A DNA stretch of 64,000 nt from Pseudomonas fluorescens (GTDB lineage Bacteria; Pseudomonadota; Gammaproteobacteria; Pseudomonadales; Pseudomonadaceae). The notes under the pieces were generated by a model. The model saw only the letters and a program-made list of their open reading frames with translations. It was not told where the DNA came from and did no database searches. How positions within the stretch are numbered: the stretch's first letter is position 1; each line of letters starts with the position of its first letter. Both the position numbers and the translations under genes were made by a program. Location: positions 2,170,001 through 2,234,000 of the forward strand of contig NZ_CP015225.1 in NCBI RefSeq assembly GCF_001623525.1, in the 5' to 3' direction. Of the stretch, positions 8,558 to 16,167 are shown in pieces.

Positions 8558-9366
8558 TGGCCCTCGAACTGCGCGGTGCGCTTTTCGATCACCGCCGCCA
8601 GCCCTTCACGCACATCACGTGTGCGGCACAGCTCGGCAACGGTACGGCTTTCTTCCGGCATCGCGGCATCGACGCCAAGACCAATGCCCGCCCACAGCAA
8701 ACGTTTAGTCGCGGCCAAAGCCAGGGGAGCGGCCTCGGTCATCTGCTGGGCGTAAGCCATGGCGGTAGTCTGCAACTCAGCATCTGCGACGACTTGGTTG
8801 ATCAAGCCCATTGCGAGCGCTTCCGGGGCTTTCACCACCGGGTTCATGAGCAACATTTCAGTGGCTTTGCGTGGTCCTACCAGGCGCGGCAAGGTCACCG
8901 ACAAACCAGCGTCCGGCGCCATGGCCACGCGAGTGGCTCCGGCAAGAAACTTGGCTGACTCACCCGCGATCACCACATCTGCCGCACACACCAGTCCCAT
9001 GCCGCCGCCGCCCGCGGCAAAGCCCTGCACAGCGGCAATTACCGGTGCATCCAAATGGATCATGGCGCTGATGACGGCCTGTAAATACACCGTGGCTTGG
9101 CGGATATATTCCGGCAGTTCGTCACCCTTGCCGACAAAGGTATGCACATCGCCGCCGGCGCAGAAGTTAGCGCCGGCCCCGGTGAGCAACACCACACGCA
9201 CACGCCGTTCGCCATGGCAGCGCATCAGCGCCGCGATAAGGTCTTGCAGAGTGGGAATATCCAGACCATTGGCGGCGTCCGGGCGATTCAGGTGCAAGTG
9301 GGCAACGCTGCCATGCAAGCTCAGCAGCACGAAGCCGGAGGTGATCAACAGTTCAGGCTGGCTCAT
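8554..9366 (-). CDS. Enoyl-CoA hydratase/isomerase family protein
   Basis: 270 residues from the ATG at 9366; an in-frame TTG just upstream is the alternative. Crotonase features: LNRPDAANGLD, oxyanion-hole loop FCAGGDVHTF, VQGFAAGGGGMGLVCAADVV, and VAMAPDAGLSVTLPRLVG where the second catalytic acid of hydratases is an Asp/Ala variant, so this could be an isomerase-type member (PaaG-like). It is the first metabolic gene of the leftward operon, preceded by a decayed dioxygenase beta-subunit gene and the TetR gene. A BadK-like role next to the BadH-like SDR is plausible. Confidence 0.87.
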   Translation of the reverse strand: MSQPELLITSGFVLLSLHGSVAHLHLNRPDAANGLDIPTLQDLIAALMRCHGERRVRVVLLTGAGANFCAGGDVHTFVGKGDELPEYIRQATVYLQAVISAMIHLDAPVIAAVQGFAAGGGGMGLVCAADVVIAGESAKFLAGATRVAMAPDAGLSVTLPRLVGPRKATEMLLMNPVVKAPEALAMGLINQVVADAELQTTAMAYAQQMTEAAPLALAATKRLLWAGIGLGVDAAMPEESRTVAELCRTRDVREGLAAVIEKRTAQFEGQ

Positions 9367-9376
9367 CAAAGGGCAC

Positions 9377-9600
9377 TCAAATCAGGAATGAAAGGGTGTA
9401 GAGGGCTTTGTCGGTGTTGACCAACACCACCTTTTTTGCAGGCCATGCGCAGGCCAACTGATTCGCGGCGCGCCAGACTGTTTCGGCCCGCAGGTTGGGC
9501 TCGAAGACCCTGGCGTTGGCCGTCACGCGAATTTCGTCGCCACCGGTTTCAACGCTTCGTACTTTAGGGATGGAGGGCGCGCGTCCAATCGTCGTTTTGG
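9377..9600 (-). pseudogene. Decayed beta subunit of a ring-hydroxylating dioxygenase
   Basis: The frame ends with KKVVLVNTDKALYTLSFLI, nearly identical to the C-terminus of the intact beta subunit at 35930-36424 (KKVVLVNNDKALFTLSFLI). Further upstream GDEIRVTANARVFEPNLRAE matches GDEIRVAANAMVFESNLRAD. Between them about 19 nt are missing and an A-run is one base too long, so the NEYLLRREEGSLRMAR segment of the intact copy is scrambled. N-terminal to the GDEIRV motif the similarity fades and no start is found. It is therefore a relic of a second Rieske oxygenase, differing from the intact copy at many silent and replacement sites, so not a recent duplication. No alpha-subunit remnant is seen beside it. 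Confidence 0.85.
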
Positions 9601-9705
9601 ACGAATTTCGTTCGAACCAATGGTCAATCGACGTTTGCGGCTCGAGTCGGAATCGGAATACCGCCCATCCCTCCCACGACAAAGCGCATTCCCTGTACGG
9701 AGACT

Positions 9706-10359
9706 TCAGCCTCGATGCTTTTGATCCTGGGGAATGGGGGCCTTAAGCGCGGTGGCAACTCGGCCCGTGACATACAGTTCGCCATGCAGGCGGGATTGAG
9801 GTGGCGCAGGGATGCCGGCAAGCCGCGAAATGCTGGATAGACACACCTCCAGGGCACGCGCTTCGGGCAATGCCTCGCCTGCGCAAACACCCTGCAACAC
9901 GCAGAACATTGCCAAGCACGTGTTACGCAGGTCCTCAAACTGAAAAAAACCTCGCTGTTCACCTGTCTGCAGGATCGTTTCCAACTCAGCGTCATACTGC
10001 GATCTCAGTTCGCTGACCTGCGCCCTACCCGCTTCATCAAGGCTACGAAAATCCAGCTGAACGATGCGGCTTTCAGCCCGCCTTGCGTAATGAAAGCTGA
10101 CGTAGACACTCACAAAGCGTTGCAGCATCCGCACACTGTCCAAGCGCTTTGGGCGTTGTTCCAACCAGATAGAAAGTAGGTCTTCCAAGAACTCGCAGTG
10201 CACATCCAAGAGCAGTTGACCTTTACTTTCGTAGTGGGTGTACACCGAACCGGAGCGCACCCCGAGCGCCGCCGCGAGCTGGCGCAACGACATGGCCTCG
10301 AAGCCCTTATCCGCCATCAGGCGCACAGCCTGCCTTTTGACTTCTTCCACCCTGCTCAT
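9706..10359 (-). CDS. TetR/AcrR-family transcriptional regulator
   Basis: 217 residues from the ATG at 10359, preceded by a GAGGG ribosome site; the open frame extends upstream without homology. The N-terminal HTH is typical: EEVKRQAVRLMADKGFEAMS followed by LRQLAAALGVRSGSVYTHYESKGQLL. The C-terminal ligand domain is helical and unassigned. It is the first gene of the leftward CoA-ester operon, with a TCGTCG-N4-CGACGT palindrome 65 nt upstream of its start and a 7-bp inverted repeat (10551-10573) further upstream. It probably senses a pathway CoA ester or acid and represses this operon; whether it or the LuxR-type protein binds the palindrome is open. Confidence 0.9.
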   Translation of the reverse strand: MSRVEEVKRQAVRLMADKGFEAMSLRQLAAALGVRSGSVYTHYESKGQLLLDVHCEFLEDLLSIWLEQRPKRLDSVRMLQRFVSVYVSFHYARRAESRIVQLDFRSLDEAGRAQVSELRSQYDAELETILQTGEQRGFFQFEDLRNTCLAMFCVLQGVCAGEALPEARALEVCLSSISRLAGIPAPPQSRLHGELYVTGRVATALKAPIPQDQKHRG

Positions 10360-10423
10360 ATTTTTCACGCCCTCTGCTGATTTCTGAGGGCGCTCAGAGT
10401 CTGCGCGAGGTGTCTGGGTCAAC

Positions 10424-10439
10424 TCGTCGGTTCCGACGT
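10424..10439 (-). promoter_or_regulatory. Regulon palindrome, site 1 (TetR / CoA-ester operon)
   Basis: TCGTCG-GTTC-CGACGT; one mismatch to the perfect palindrome in the outermost base. Starts 65 nt upstream of the TetR start codon. The hexamer 22 nt downstream on the minus strand (GACTCT, 10401-10396) is a poor -10 box, so this is the weakest of the leftward sites. Confidence 0.7.
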
Positions 10440-10681
10440 TTTTGCGGCGGGTAAAGAAAATTGTCCGACCGGGGGCATAATCGCTCAAGGACGGCGCTTA
10501 CAAGCAATCCCCCATGGATTTCCAAAAGTGGATCGGCACGATGAAAAATTGCTAACTGATTCATTGAGTTAGCTCGTCGCTGCGCCAGCTCGCCGGCGGC
10601 GATGCAGGCAGGTGCCAGCGGGCGTCCGGAAGCCTCGAAAGTGATGACGATAAAAAGCGATGGGCTGGCCGAGGCCCTATC

Positions 10682-10697
10682 TCGTCGGAAACGACGA
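10682..10697 (+). promoter_or_regulatory. Regulon palindrome, site 2 (SDR 10780)
   Basis: TCGTCG-GAAA-CGACGA, perfect arms. Exactly 22 nt after it lies GAAAAT (10720-10725), 4 of 6 matches to TATAAT. The SDR start codon follows at 10780. Confidence 0.8.
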
Positions 10698-10779
10698 CAG
10701 GCAACCCGCCGTGAAGATTGAAAATAACCCAAACAAAACCCGGCGGCGGATAACCGGGAACAACAAACTGGAGTGCTCC

Positions 10780-11541
10780 ATGAATCAGAATGTTCTGTTC
10801 ATTACCGGTGCCGGTAGTGGCCTCGGGCAACTCAGCGCCAAGCGCGCGCTGTCCGATGGCTGGGCTGTCGCAGCCATGGACATCAACGAAGCCGGCCTCA
10901 ACCAATTGGGCTCCTCACCCAGGCTGCTGAAACTGGTAGTTGACATCACCGACCCCACCGCTGTGGAAGCAGCGGTCGAGCGCTGCGAAACCGAGCTGGG
11001 CCCCATTACCCGACTGACCAACGCCGCCGCAATCATGCCGCTGGGACTGCTGATGGAACAGCCGCGCGAGGTCATTCAGAACATCATGGCGATCAACTTC
11101 GGCGGCATGGTCAATCTGTCGAAGGCCGCACTGCCGAAGATGATCGCCCGTGGCCGCGGGGAGTTCGTCAGCTACGCCTCCATGGCGGGTCATTGGCCGA
11201 TCATCTACATGGGTGCCTACAACGCCGCCAAACATGCAGTCACCGCCTACACCGAAGTGCTGTTCCACGAGACCCGCAACAGCGGAGTGCGCATCGTCTG
11301 CGTGTGCCCACCCATCGTTGCCACGCCGCTACTGGATCAAGCCAAATCGACGGTATGGCCAAAGATCTTCGACGTGTTCCCGCCTATTACCGCCGAAGTG
11401 GTACTGAACAAGATTGAGCGTGTGCTCAAGGGCAACAAATTGTGGGTGTTTCCCGGACCGATGACTGCCATGTCCTGGAGACTTCGGCGCTGGATACCCA
11501 ACATCCTGTGGTGGACTGTGCATCAGGTCGAAAAAATCTAA
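10780..11541 (+). CDS. Short-chain dehydrogenase/reductase
   Basis: 253 residues starting at ATG 10780 with GGAG 7 nt upstream. Classical SDR: TGAGSGLGQLSAKRAL cofactor loop, a TNAAAI variant of the NNAG motif, catalytic Ser in SYASMAG and YNAAKHAV for Tyr/Lys. The C-terminal 30 residues (PGPMTAMSWRLRRWIPNILWWTVHQVEKI in part) are hydrophobic and Trp-rich, suggesting contact with the membrane, as in several SDRs acting on lipophilic alcohols. It is transcribed alone or with the MaoC gene 200 nt downstream, which has its own palindrome. Probably oxidises a hydroxylated intermediate of the hydrophobic substrate. Confidence 0.88.
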   Translation: MNQNVLFITGAGSGLGQLSAKRALSDGWAVAAMDINEAGLNQLGSSPRLLKLVVDITDPTAVEAAVERCETELGPITRLTNAAAIMPLGLLMEQPREVIQNIMAINFGGMVNLSKAALPKMIARGRGEFVSYASMAGHWPIIYMGAYNAAKHAVTAYTEVLFHETRNSGVRIVCVCPPIVATPLLDQAKSTVWPKIFDVFPPITAEVVLNKIERVLKGNKLWVFPGPMTAMSWRLRRWIPNILWWTVHQVEKI

Positions 11542-11634
11542 AGCTGTTGGGTGCGCTTCGCGCATCCGTCGGTCTGCGCTTGATAGCCTTGGTGCATACA
11601 GCCCCATGCATGGAGCGCGACCACCCTCACACAT

Positions 11635-11650
11635 TCGTCGGATGCGACGA
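11635..11650 (+). promoter_or_regulatory. Regulon palindrome, site 3 (MaoC 11743)
   Basis: TCGTCG-GATG-CGACGA, perfect arms, in the 201-nt gap between the SDR and MaoC genes. CACAAT (11673-11678) is exactly 22 nt downstream, 4 of 6 matches to a -10 box. The MaoC start is at 11743. Confidence 0.8.
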
Positions 11651-11742
11651 TACCGCCGCTCCCCGCTGTTTCCACAATAGCTGCCAGGCCGCTACGCATG
11701 GGCGTTGCGGACCTTTATTGAAACAGCGAAGGAGCACCATCG

Positions 11743-12228
11743 ATGTCCGAAACCAATGCAGCAGAGTTTCCCACCCATAAGTTTGTCACCCATCGGCGCA
11801 CCATCACCGAGACCGACATCGTCAATTTCGTCAACCTCACGGGCTTTCATGAGCCCTATTTCATCGACATGGAATACCTGAAGGCCAACATGTCCGGCGC
11901 CCATCAGAACCGCTTTGCCCCGGGGCCAATGATCATCTCCTACTCGATGGGTTTAGTCTCACCGATTCTGATGAAGGTTGTCGCCGACGTCCTCGAAGGC
12001 CATGCCGTGGGCAACTTTGCAGGCATGACTGGGCTGCAGGCACGCATTCATTCCGCCGCATTCCCTGGTGACACCTTGCACGTAGAAGGCGAAGCCAAGA
12101 TCAAAGCCATCAGCAGTAGCGGCTTTACCATTCTCGACCTGCTGCACGTTACCAAAAACCAGCGTGGCGAAAAGGTCGTGGAATTCACCGAAACCGTACT
12201 GTTTCACAAACCCGGTACGACTGAGTAA
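11743..12228 (+). CDS. MaoC-family (R)-hydratase/dehydratase
   Basis: 161 residues after an AAGGAG ribosome site. Single hot-dog domain: TITETDIVNFVNLTGFHEPYF carries the Asp/His hydratase motif (TGFHEPYFID is the local form of TGDxNPxH), and FAPGPMIISYSMGL the following helix; KPG near the end is usual. Such proteins hydrate (R)-3-hydroxyacyl-CoA or a related thioester. The acidic and His positions differ from the textbook N-P-[IL]-H order (H-E-P-Y-F), so activity needs caution. It has its own regulon palindrome, is convergent with the RND gene and seems monocistronic. Confidence 0.86.
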   Translation: MSETNAAEFPTHKFVTHRRTITETDIVNFVNLTGFHEPYFIDMEYLKANMSGAHQNRFAPGPMIISYSMGLVSPILMKVVADVLEGHAVGNFAGMTGLQARIHSAAFPGDTLHVEGEAKIKAISSSGFTILDLLHVTKNQRGEKVVEFTETVLFHKPGTTE

Positions 12229-12463
12229 ACCCCACTCCCCCCGCTCGCTCCCCCTACCTCGTCAGCGCATCAAGTTTTCGCGACATGGGCGGGTTGCCCG
12301 CGAGCGGCGGCAGAACCTTGGGTTACGGTCTGCTGTATCGACCTTGCCCTCCTGCCCTGACGGGCGATCTCGCTCCGCGCATGCACCAGACTAGCTCGTG
12401 TCGATGCGCGTAAACGGACTTGCGCACCCATGCTGCATCGCCACAGCATAGGTGCAGGAAACG

Positions 12464-14959
12464 TCAGACAGATGCCCTCACACTCTCAGCACGGGTCGAA
12501 TGGCCAGTCGCCTGAAGCCTTCCCATGGAATTGCCTTGCTCGGCAAAAGCCTTCGCCTGGAATACATGAAAATGCCGGCCATTAAGTAAAAAGTGCGACA
12601 GCGCGGGAATCAGCACCAGCGCAGCCAGCATGTTCCAAAGGAACATAAACGCCAGCAGGATCCCCATATCGGCCTGGAATTTGATCGGGGACCCTACCCA
12701 GGTGACTACGCCCACCGCCAAGGTGACGCCGACCAGGGCTACCATCTTGCCAGTAAATTGAATGGCCCGACGGTATGCCTGCTGCAGGGAGAGTCCCATA
12801 CGCTGGCCTTCCAATTGGACGCTGAGCAGATACAGGGCGTAGTCCACCCCGACGCCAACGCCGAGTGCAACCACTGGCAAGGTGGCCACCTTAAGGCCGA
12901 TGTTCAACTGCACCATGAGCGCTTCGGCCAGCAGGGAAGTGAGCACCAACGGTAGGAGGGCCACCACTACAGCACGCCAGCTGCGGAAGGTCATCAGGCA
13001 CAGCAAGGCAACGGCGAAATAGACGGCCAGCAACATTTCCAACTGCACACTTTTCACAACGATGTTGGTCGCCGCCTCGATGCCCGCACTGCCGGCAGCC
13101 AACAAGAACTGGCGGTCCTTCACACTATGTTGTTCCGCGAACTCGCTTGCCACCTTCAGCACAGCATCCAGCGTGGCGGCTTTATGGTCTGAAAGGTAGG
13201 CCAAAACAGGCATCAGTGAGCACTCGCTGTTTAGGAACTGGGAGTTCCACACCAAGGCATTATTGACCTGCGGCCAGAGAACCCCCTTATTGTCGCTGAT
13301 CGTGAACCACTTCGGACTGCCTTCGAAACCACCAGAGGTGTAGGCTCGTACCGTATCGGCCAGCGAGGCGGTGGCCTGGACTCCAGGTACTTGGGACAGC
13401 TGCCGGGCAAGTCGGTCAGCCTCGATGAGAGCCTCGTACGAGCCACACTGGTCTGCGGGCGTCTTTATCATGACTGCAAACACATCGCTGGAGACGCCGA
13501 ACCTCGAAGTAATGAAGGCGTTGTCGCGGTTGTAACGCGAGTCGGGACGTAGCTCAGGACTGCCGGCGTGCAGATCGCCCACCTGCAGTTTGCTGCGTTC
13601 TACCAACGCCAACACCGTAAGGCCCAGCGCCACGGCAATCGCCAGGACAGCCCAGCGGCGCTCGGTGAAACGGTCGAGGCTGTTCCAAACCCGATCAATG
13701 CCCAGCTTATGGATAGTCGTATCGTGCTCGATGATGTGTCGACGCGCCGCTTCCTGGCTGATACCGGTAAACGACAGCAGCACCGGCAGCAGGATCAAGT
13801 TGGTGACCACCAGCATGGCGAAACCGAGGCTAGCCGACAGTGCCAACTCGCGGATGATCGGAATATCCACCAATACCAGCACGGCAAAACCGACGCCATC
13901 GGCAATCAGCGCGATCAGCCCCGGCAGGAACAAGCGACGGAAGGTATAGCGGGCAGCGACCCAGGGGTGGGTACCACGGGCGATATCCTGAGCAATGCCG
14001 TTCATTTTCTGAAGGCCGTGGGATACGCCAATGGCAAATATCAGGAAGGGAATCAGGATGGTGAAAGCGTCCAGGACACCACCGAAGGCGATCACCAGCC
14101 CCTGCTGCCAAAGCACCGCAATAACCGAACAGAGCAGCACCAGGGCGGTGCTGCGAACACAGCGGGTGTGGAAGTAGATGATCAGCGCCGCCACCAGCGC
14201 GGCGACAATGAAGAACAGCATAACCTTGTAGATGCCATCGATCATGTCACCGGAGATTTTGGCGAATCCGGTGATGTAGATGCCGAGATCAGCCCCCTCG
14301 TACTTGACGCGAATGCGTTCGAGGGCCTCGGACAAGTCCTGGTAACTCAGCGGCTGGCCGTCCACGGTCGCCAGCAATGGAATCTCGATCATGCTGGAGT
14401 GATAGTCGGTGGAGATAAGACTGCCCACCACCCCCGCACGGGCGATGTTCAAACGCAGTTGTTCGATAGTCTCGGGAGAACCATCGAAGTTGCCCGGCAT
14501 CACAGGACCACCGACAAACCCCTCCTCGGTGACCTCGGTCCAGCGCACCACAGGCGTCCAGATCGACTTGACCCAGGTCCTGTCTACGCCCGGGATACGG
14601 AAGAGTTCATCGTTAATCTGGCCGAGCGTCTTCAAGTATTCGGCATCGAACACGTCGCCCTTGCGGTTCTCGACCACAAAGCGCACGGAGTCGCCGAGCC
14701 CGCGCAGCTGGTCGCGGTTGTCCAGAAAGTTGCGAATGAAGGGATGACCGTGCGGCAGCATCTTGTCGAAGCTGGTGGTCACCGTCAGGTTACGTGCCTG
14801 CCAGGCTGAGAGCAGCGTGGCGATGACGCAGAAGGCAATGATGAGCAGCCGATGGTTGAAAATCATGCGCTCGAAAAAGTTGCCGGAAAGCCGGTTGAAT
14901 AGCGCGGGATCACGGATGACGCTCATCAGTCCCGCGCCTTCATGCTTGCTGTCGATCAT
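12464..14959 (-). CDS. RND-superfamily (MMPL) hydrophobe transporter
   Basis: 831 residues from the ATG at 14959. Two repeats of one TM helix, a ~200-residue periplasmic loop and five TM helices, as in MMPL/hopanoid/sterol-type RND proteins: first TM LLIIAFCVIATLLSAW, five-helix bundle about residues 245-430, second half beginning AVLAIAVALGLTVLALVE and ending with LLAFMFLWNMLAALVLIPALS. Acid residues sit in TM segments (IALIADGVGFAVLVLVD; VGVGVDYALYLL), likely proton relay. In clusters for steroids, terpenoids and other hydrophobic substrates this protein type occurs beside YCF48-, DUF1302- and DUF1329-family genes, as here, and is thought to move substrate or intermediates across the envelope. 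Last gene of a three-gene operon. Confidence 0.9.
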   Translation of the reverse strand: MIDSKHEGAGLMSVIRDPALFNRLSGNFFERMIFNHRLLIIAFCVIATLLSAWQARNLTVTTSFDKMLPHGHPFIRNFLDNRDQLRGLGDSVRFVVENRKGDVFDAEYLKTLGQINDELFRIPGVDRTWVKSIWTPVVRWTEVTEEGFVGGPVMPGNFDGSPETIEQLRLNIARAGVVGSLISTDYHSSMIEIPLLATVDGQPLSYQDLSEALERIRVKYEGADLGIYITGFAKISGDMIDGIYKVMLFFIVAALVAALIIYFHTRCVRSTALVLLCSVIAVLWQQGLVIAFGGVLDAFTILIPFLIFAIGVSHGLQKMNGIAQDIARGTHPWVAARYTFRRLFLPGLIALIADGVGFAVLVLVDIPIIRELALSASLGFAMLVVTNLILLPVLLSFTGISQEAARRHIIEHDTTIHKLGIDRVWNSLDRFTERRWAVLAIAVALGLTVLALVERSKLQVGDLHAGSPELRPDSRYNRDNAFITSRFGVSSDVFAVMIKTPADQCGSYEALIEADRLARQLSQVPGVQATASLADTVRAYTSGGFEGSPKWFTISDNKGVLWPQVNNALVWNSQFLNSECSLMPVLAYLSDHKAATLDAVLKVASEFAEQHSVKDRQFLLAAGSAGIEAATNIVVKSVQLEMLLAVYFAVALLCLMTFRSWRAVVVALLPLVLTSLLAEALMVQLNIGLKVATLPVVALGVGVGVDYALYLLSVQLEGQRMGLSLQQAYRRAIQFTGKMVALVGVTLAVGVVTWVGSPIKFQADMGILLAFMFLWNMLAALVLIPALSHFLLNGRHFHVFQAKAFAEQGNSMGRLQATGHSTRAESVRASV

Positions 14960-14990
14960 CAGGTTCTTCTCATTGTTGTAGAGGCAGCGA

Positions 14991-16073
14991 TCAGAGGTCT
15001 TCGACCCTGATCCCCAAGGCACCGACAAGCGCCAGGCGGCTGTCGCCCAGCAGAACGGCACCGTAGTAAGGCATCGGCTGGCTCAGACGCAGCGGCTTGA
15101 AAATCCGGGCTCCGTCGTCACTCAACAGCGCCTCTCCACTCTGCGCGACTACAAGTAGACGCTGCGCGCCGAGCGGCAGTACCCGCATCAGATTGCTGCC
15201 CAGTGGCAACGTGGTGCGACTCCAGCTTTGCCCCTGATCCGCGCTGCGGAAGAAGCTACCGCGCATCCCATAGGCATAGACCTCGCCCTCGGTCGCAGTA
15301 ACGCCGAACAAGGTGCCGTTGTAGGGCGTATCTATCGAGACGAACTGCTCGCTCTGTGCATCGCGACGCCAGACATGGCCCTGCTCTCCAGACAGGTACA
15401 GCTGGCCATTGCGCCCCGTGACAGCGTAGAAGTGCCACTCCTGTGGGTTATTGGTCAGATGCATCTGCGGAAGCCAGCTACGCCCACCATCCTCGGTAGC
15501 GAAGATGCGATTGAAGGTGCCGACCACATAACCGTGAAGCTCGTCGGCAAAGTAAACGTCGAGAAATGGCTGGGTCTCATGATCGACCGCCAGCCGCTTC
15601 TCCTTCTCCAGGTAACCCGCTGCGTCCGCCACTCGAGCGGCGCTCGCGGTATAGAAATCGATGGCCAGCTGGCTGGCCTGCAGGCCATCGAGCTGTTTCT
15701 GCCAGGTGGCTCCAGCATCATCGCTGTGCAGAATCACCCCACCGTGCCCTACGGCCCACCCTTGGGTCGCATTGGCAAAAGCAACAGCGACCAGATCCAC
15801 ACTTACCGGAACCTGCGCCTGACTCCAGCTGCGCCCTTGATCGTCGGAAAACAGGATGGCTCCACGCAGGCCAACGGCGACCAGACGCTCACCGGCGCGG
15901 GTAATCGCCAGCATCGGACCGGCAGCCATGCGCTCGCTATGCACGGCAGCGACCTGTAGCGGAGGTTCGAACGCATGCACAAAGGGCATCGCCAAGGACA
16001 AGCAGACAAATAGCAGACGCCCGAGAATCGAGCGAGGCAGAGGGGCAGAATAAAACAGTATTCCAGCAAGCAT
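14991..16073 (-). CDS. YCF48/BNR-repeat periplasmic beta-propeller protein
   Basis: 360 residues from the ATG at 16073, chosen for its GAGG site 7 nt upstream. A hydrophobic signal segment (LGRLLFVCLSLAMPFVHA) is followed by repeats containing SDDQGRSW, SDDAGATW, EDGGRSW and SADQGQSW, the BNR/Asp-box-like signature of the YCF48 beta-propeller related to photosystem II assembly factor HCF136. In non-photosynthetic bacteria the family accompanies MMPL transporters and DUF1302/DUF1329 proteins; its job is unknown but a periplasmic chaperone or adaptor for the RND protein is usually supposed. 31 nt separate it from the RND gene. Confidence 0.88.
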   Translation of the reverse strand: MLAGILFYSAPLPRSILGRLLFVCLSLAMPFVHAFEPPLQVAAVHSERMAAGPMLAITRAGERLVAVGLRGAILFSDDQGRSWSQAQVPVSVDLVAVAFANATQGWAVGHGGVILHSDDAGATWQKQLDGLQASQLAIDFYTASAARVADAAGYLEKEKRLAVDHETQPFLDVYFADELHGYVVGTFNRIFATEDGGRSWLPQMHLTNNPQEWHFYAVTGRNGQLYLSGEQGHVWRRDAQSEQFVSIDTPYNGTLFGVTATEGEVYAYGMRGSFFRSADQGQSWSRTTLPLGSNLMRVLPLGAQRLLVVAQSGEALLSDDGARIFKPLRLSQPMPYYGAVLLGDSRLALVGALGIRVEDL

Positions 16074-16167
16074 GACAAACCTCACTTCAGGGCTTTCGAA
16101 ACGCACACCCATCAGGAACGACCGTCCGCGCGCGCAGGCGATCGCTCCTGGTAGTCGACTCGACCTG

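Larger units (their letters stand above)
10360..10779. other. Divergent intergenic region between TetR and SDR genes
   Basis: 420 nt holding two copies of the regulon palindrome (10424-10439 and 10682-10697), one facing each gene. Between them is an inverted repeat GCTAACT-9 nt-AGTTAGC at 10551-10573 that could be a separate operator, for example for the TetR protein itself. No gene is supported here. Confidence 0.6.

Noticed and set aside
12280..12310. GC-rich hairpin GCGGG-TTG-CCCGC between the convergent MaoC and RND genes as a terminator
   Set aside because: Short stem and no T-tract on either side; not strong enough to list.
13568..14809. Long open frame on the plus strand opposite the RND gene
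   Set aside because: Low-complexity, His/Gln/Arg-rich translation typical of an antisense frame in GC-rich DNA; the minus-strand frame has clear MMPL homology.
15841..15850. TCGTCGGAAA resembling half of the regulon palindrome
   Set aside because: It lies within the YCF48-like coding sequence and the right arm is missing.
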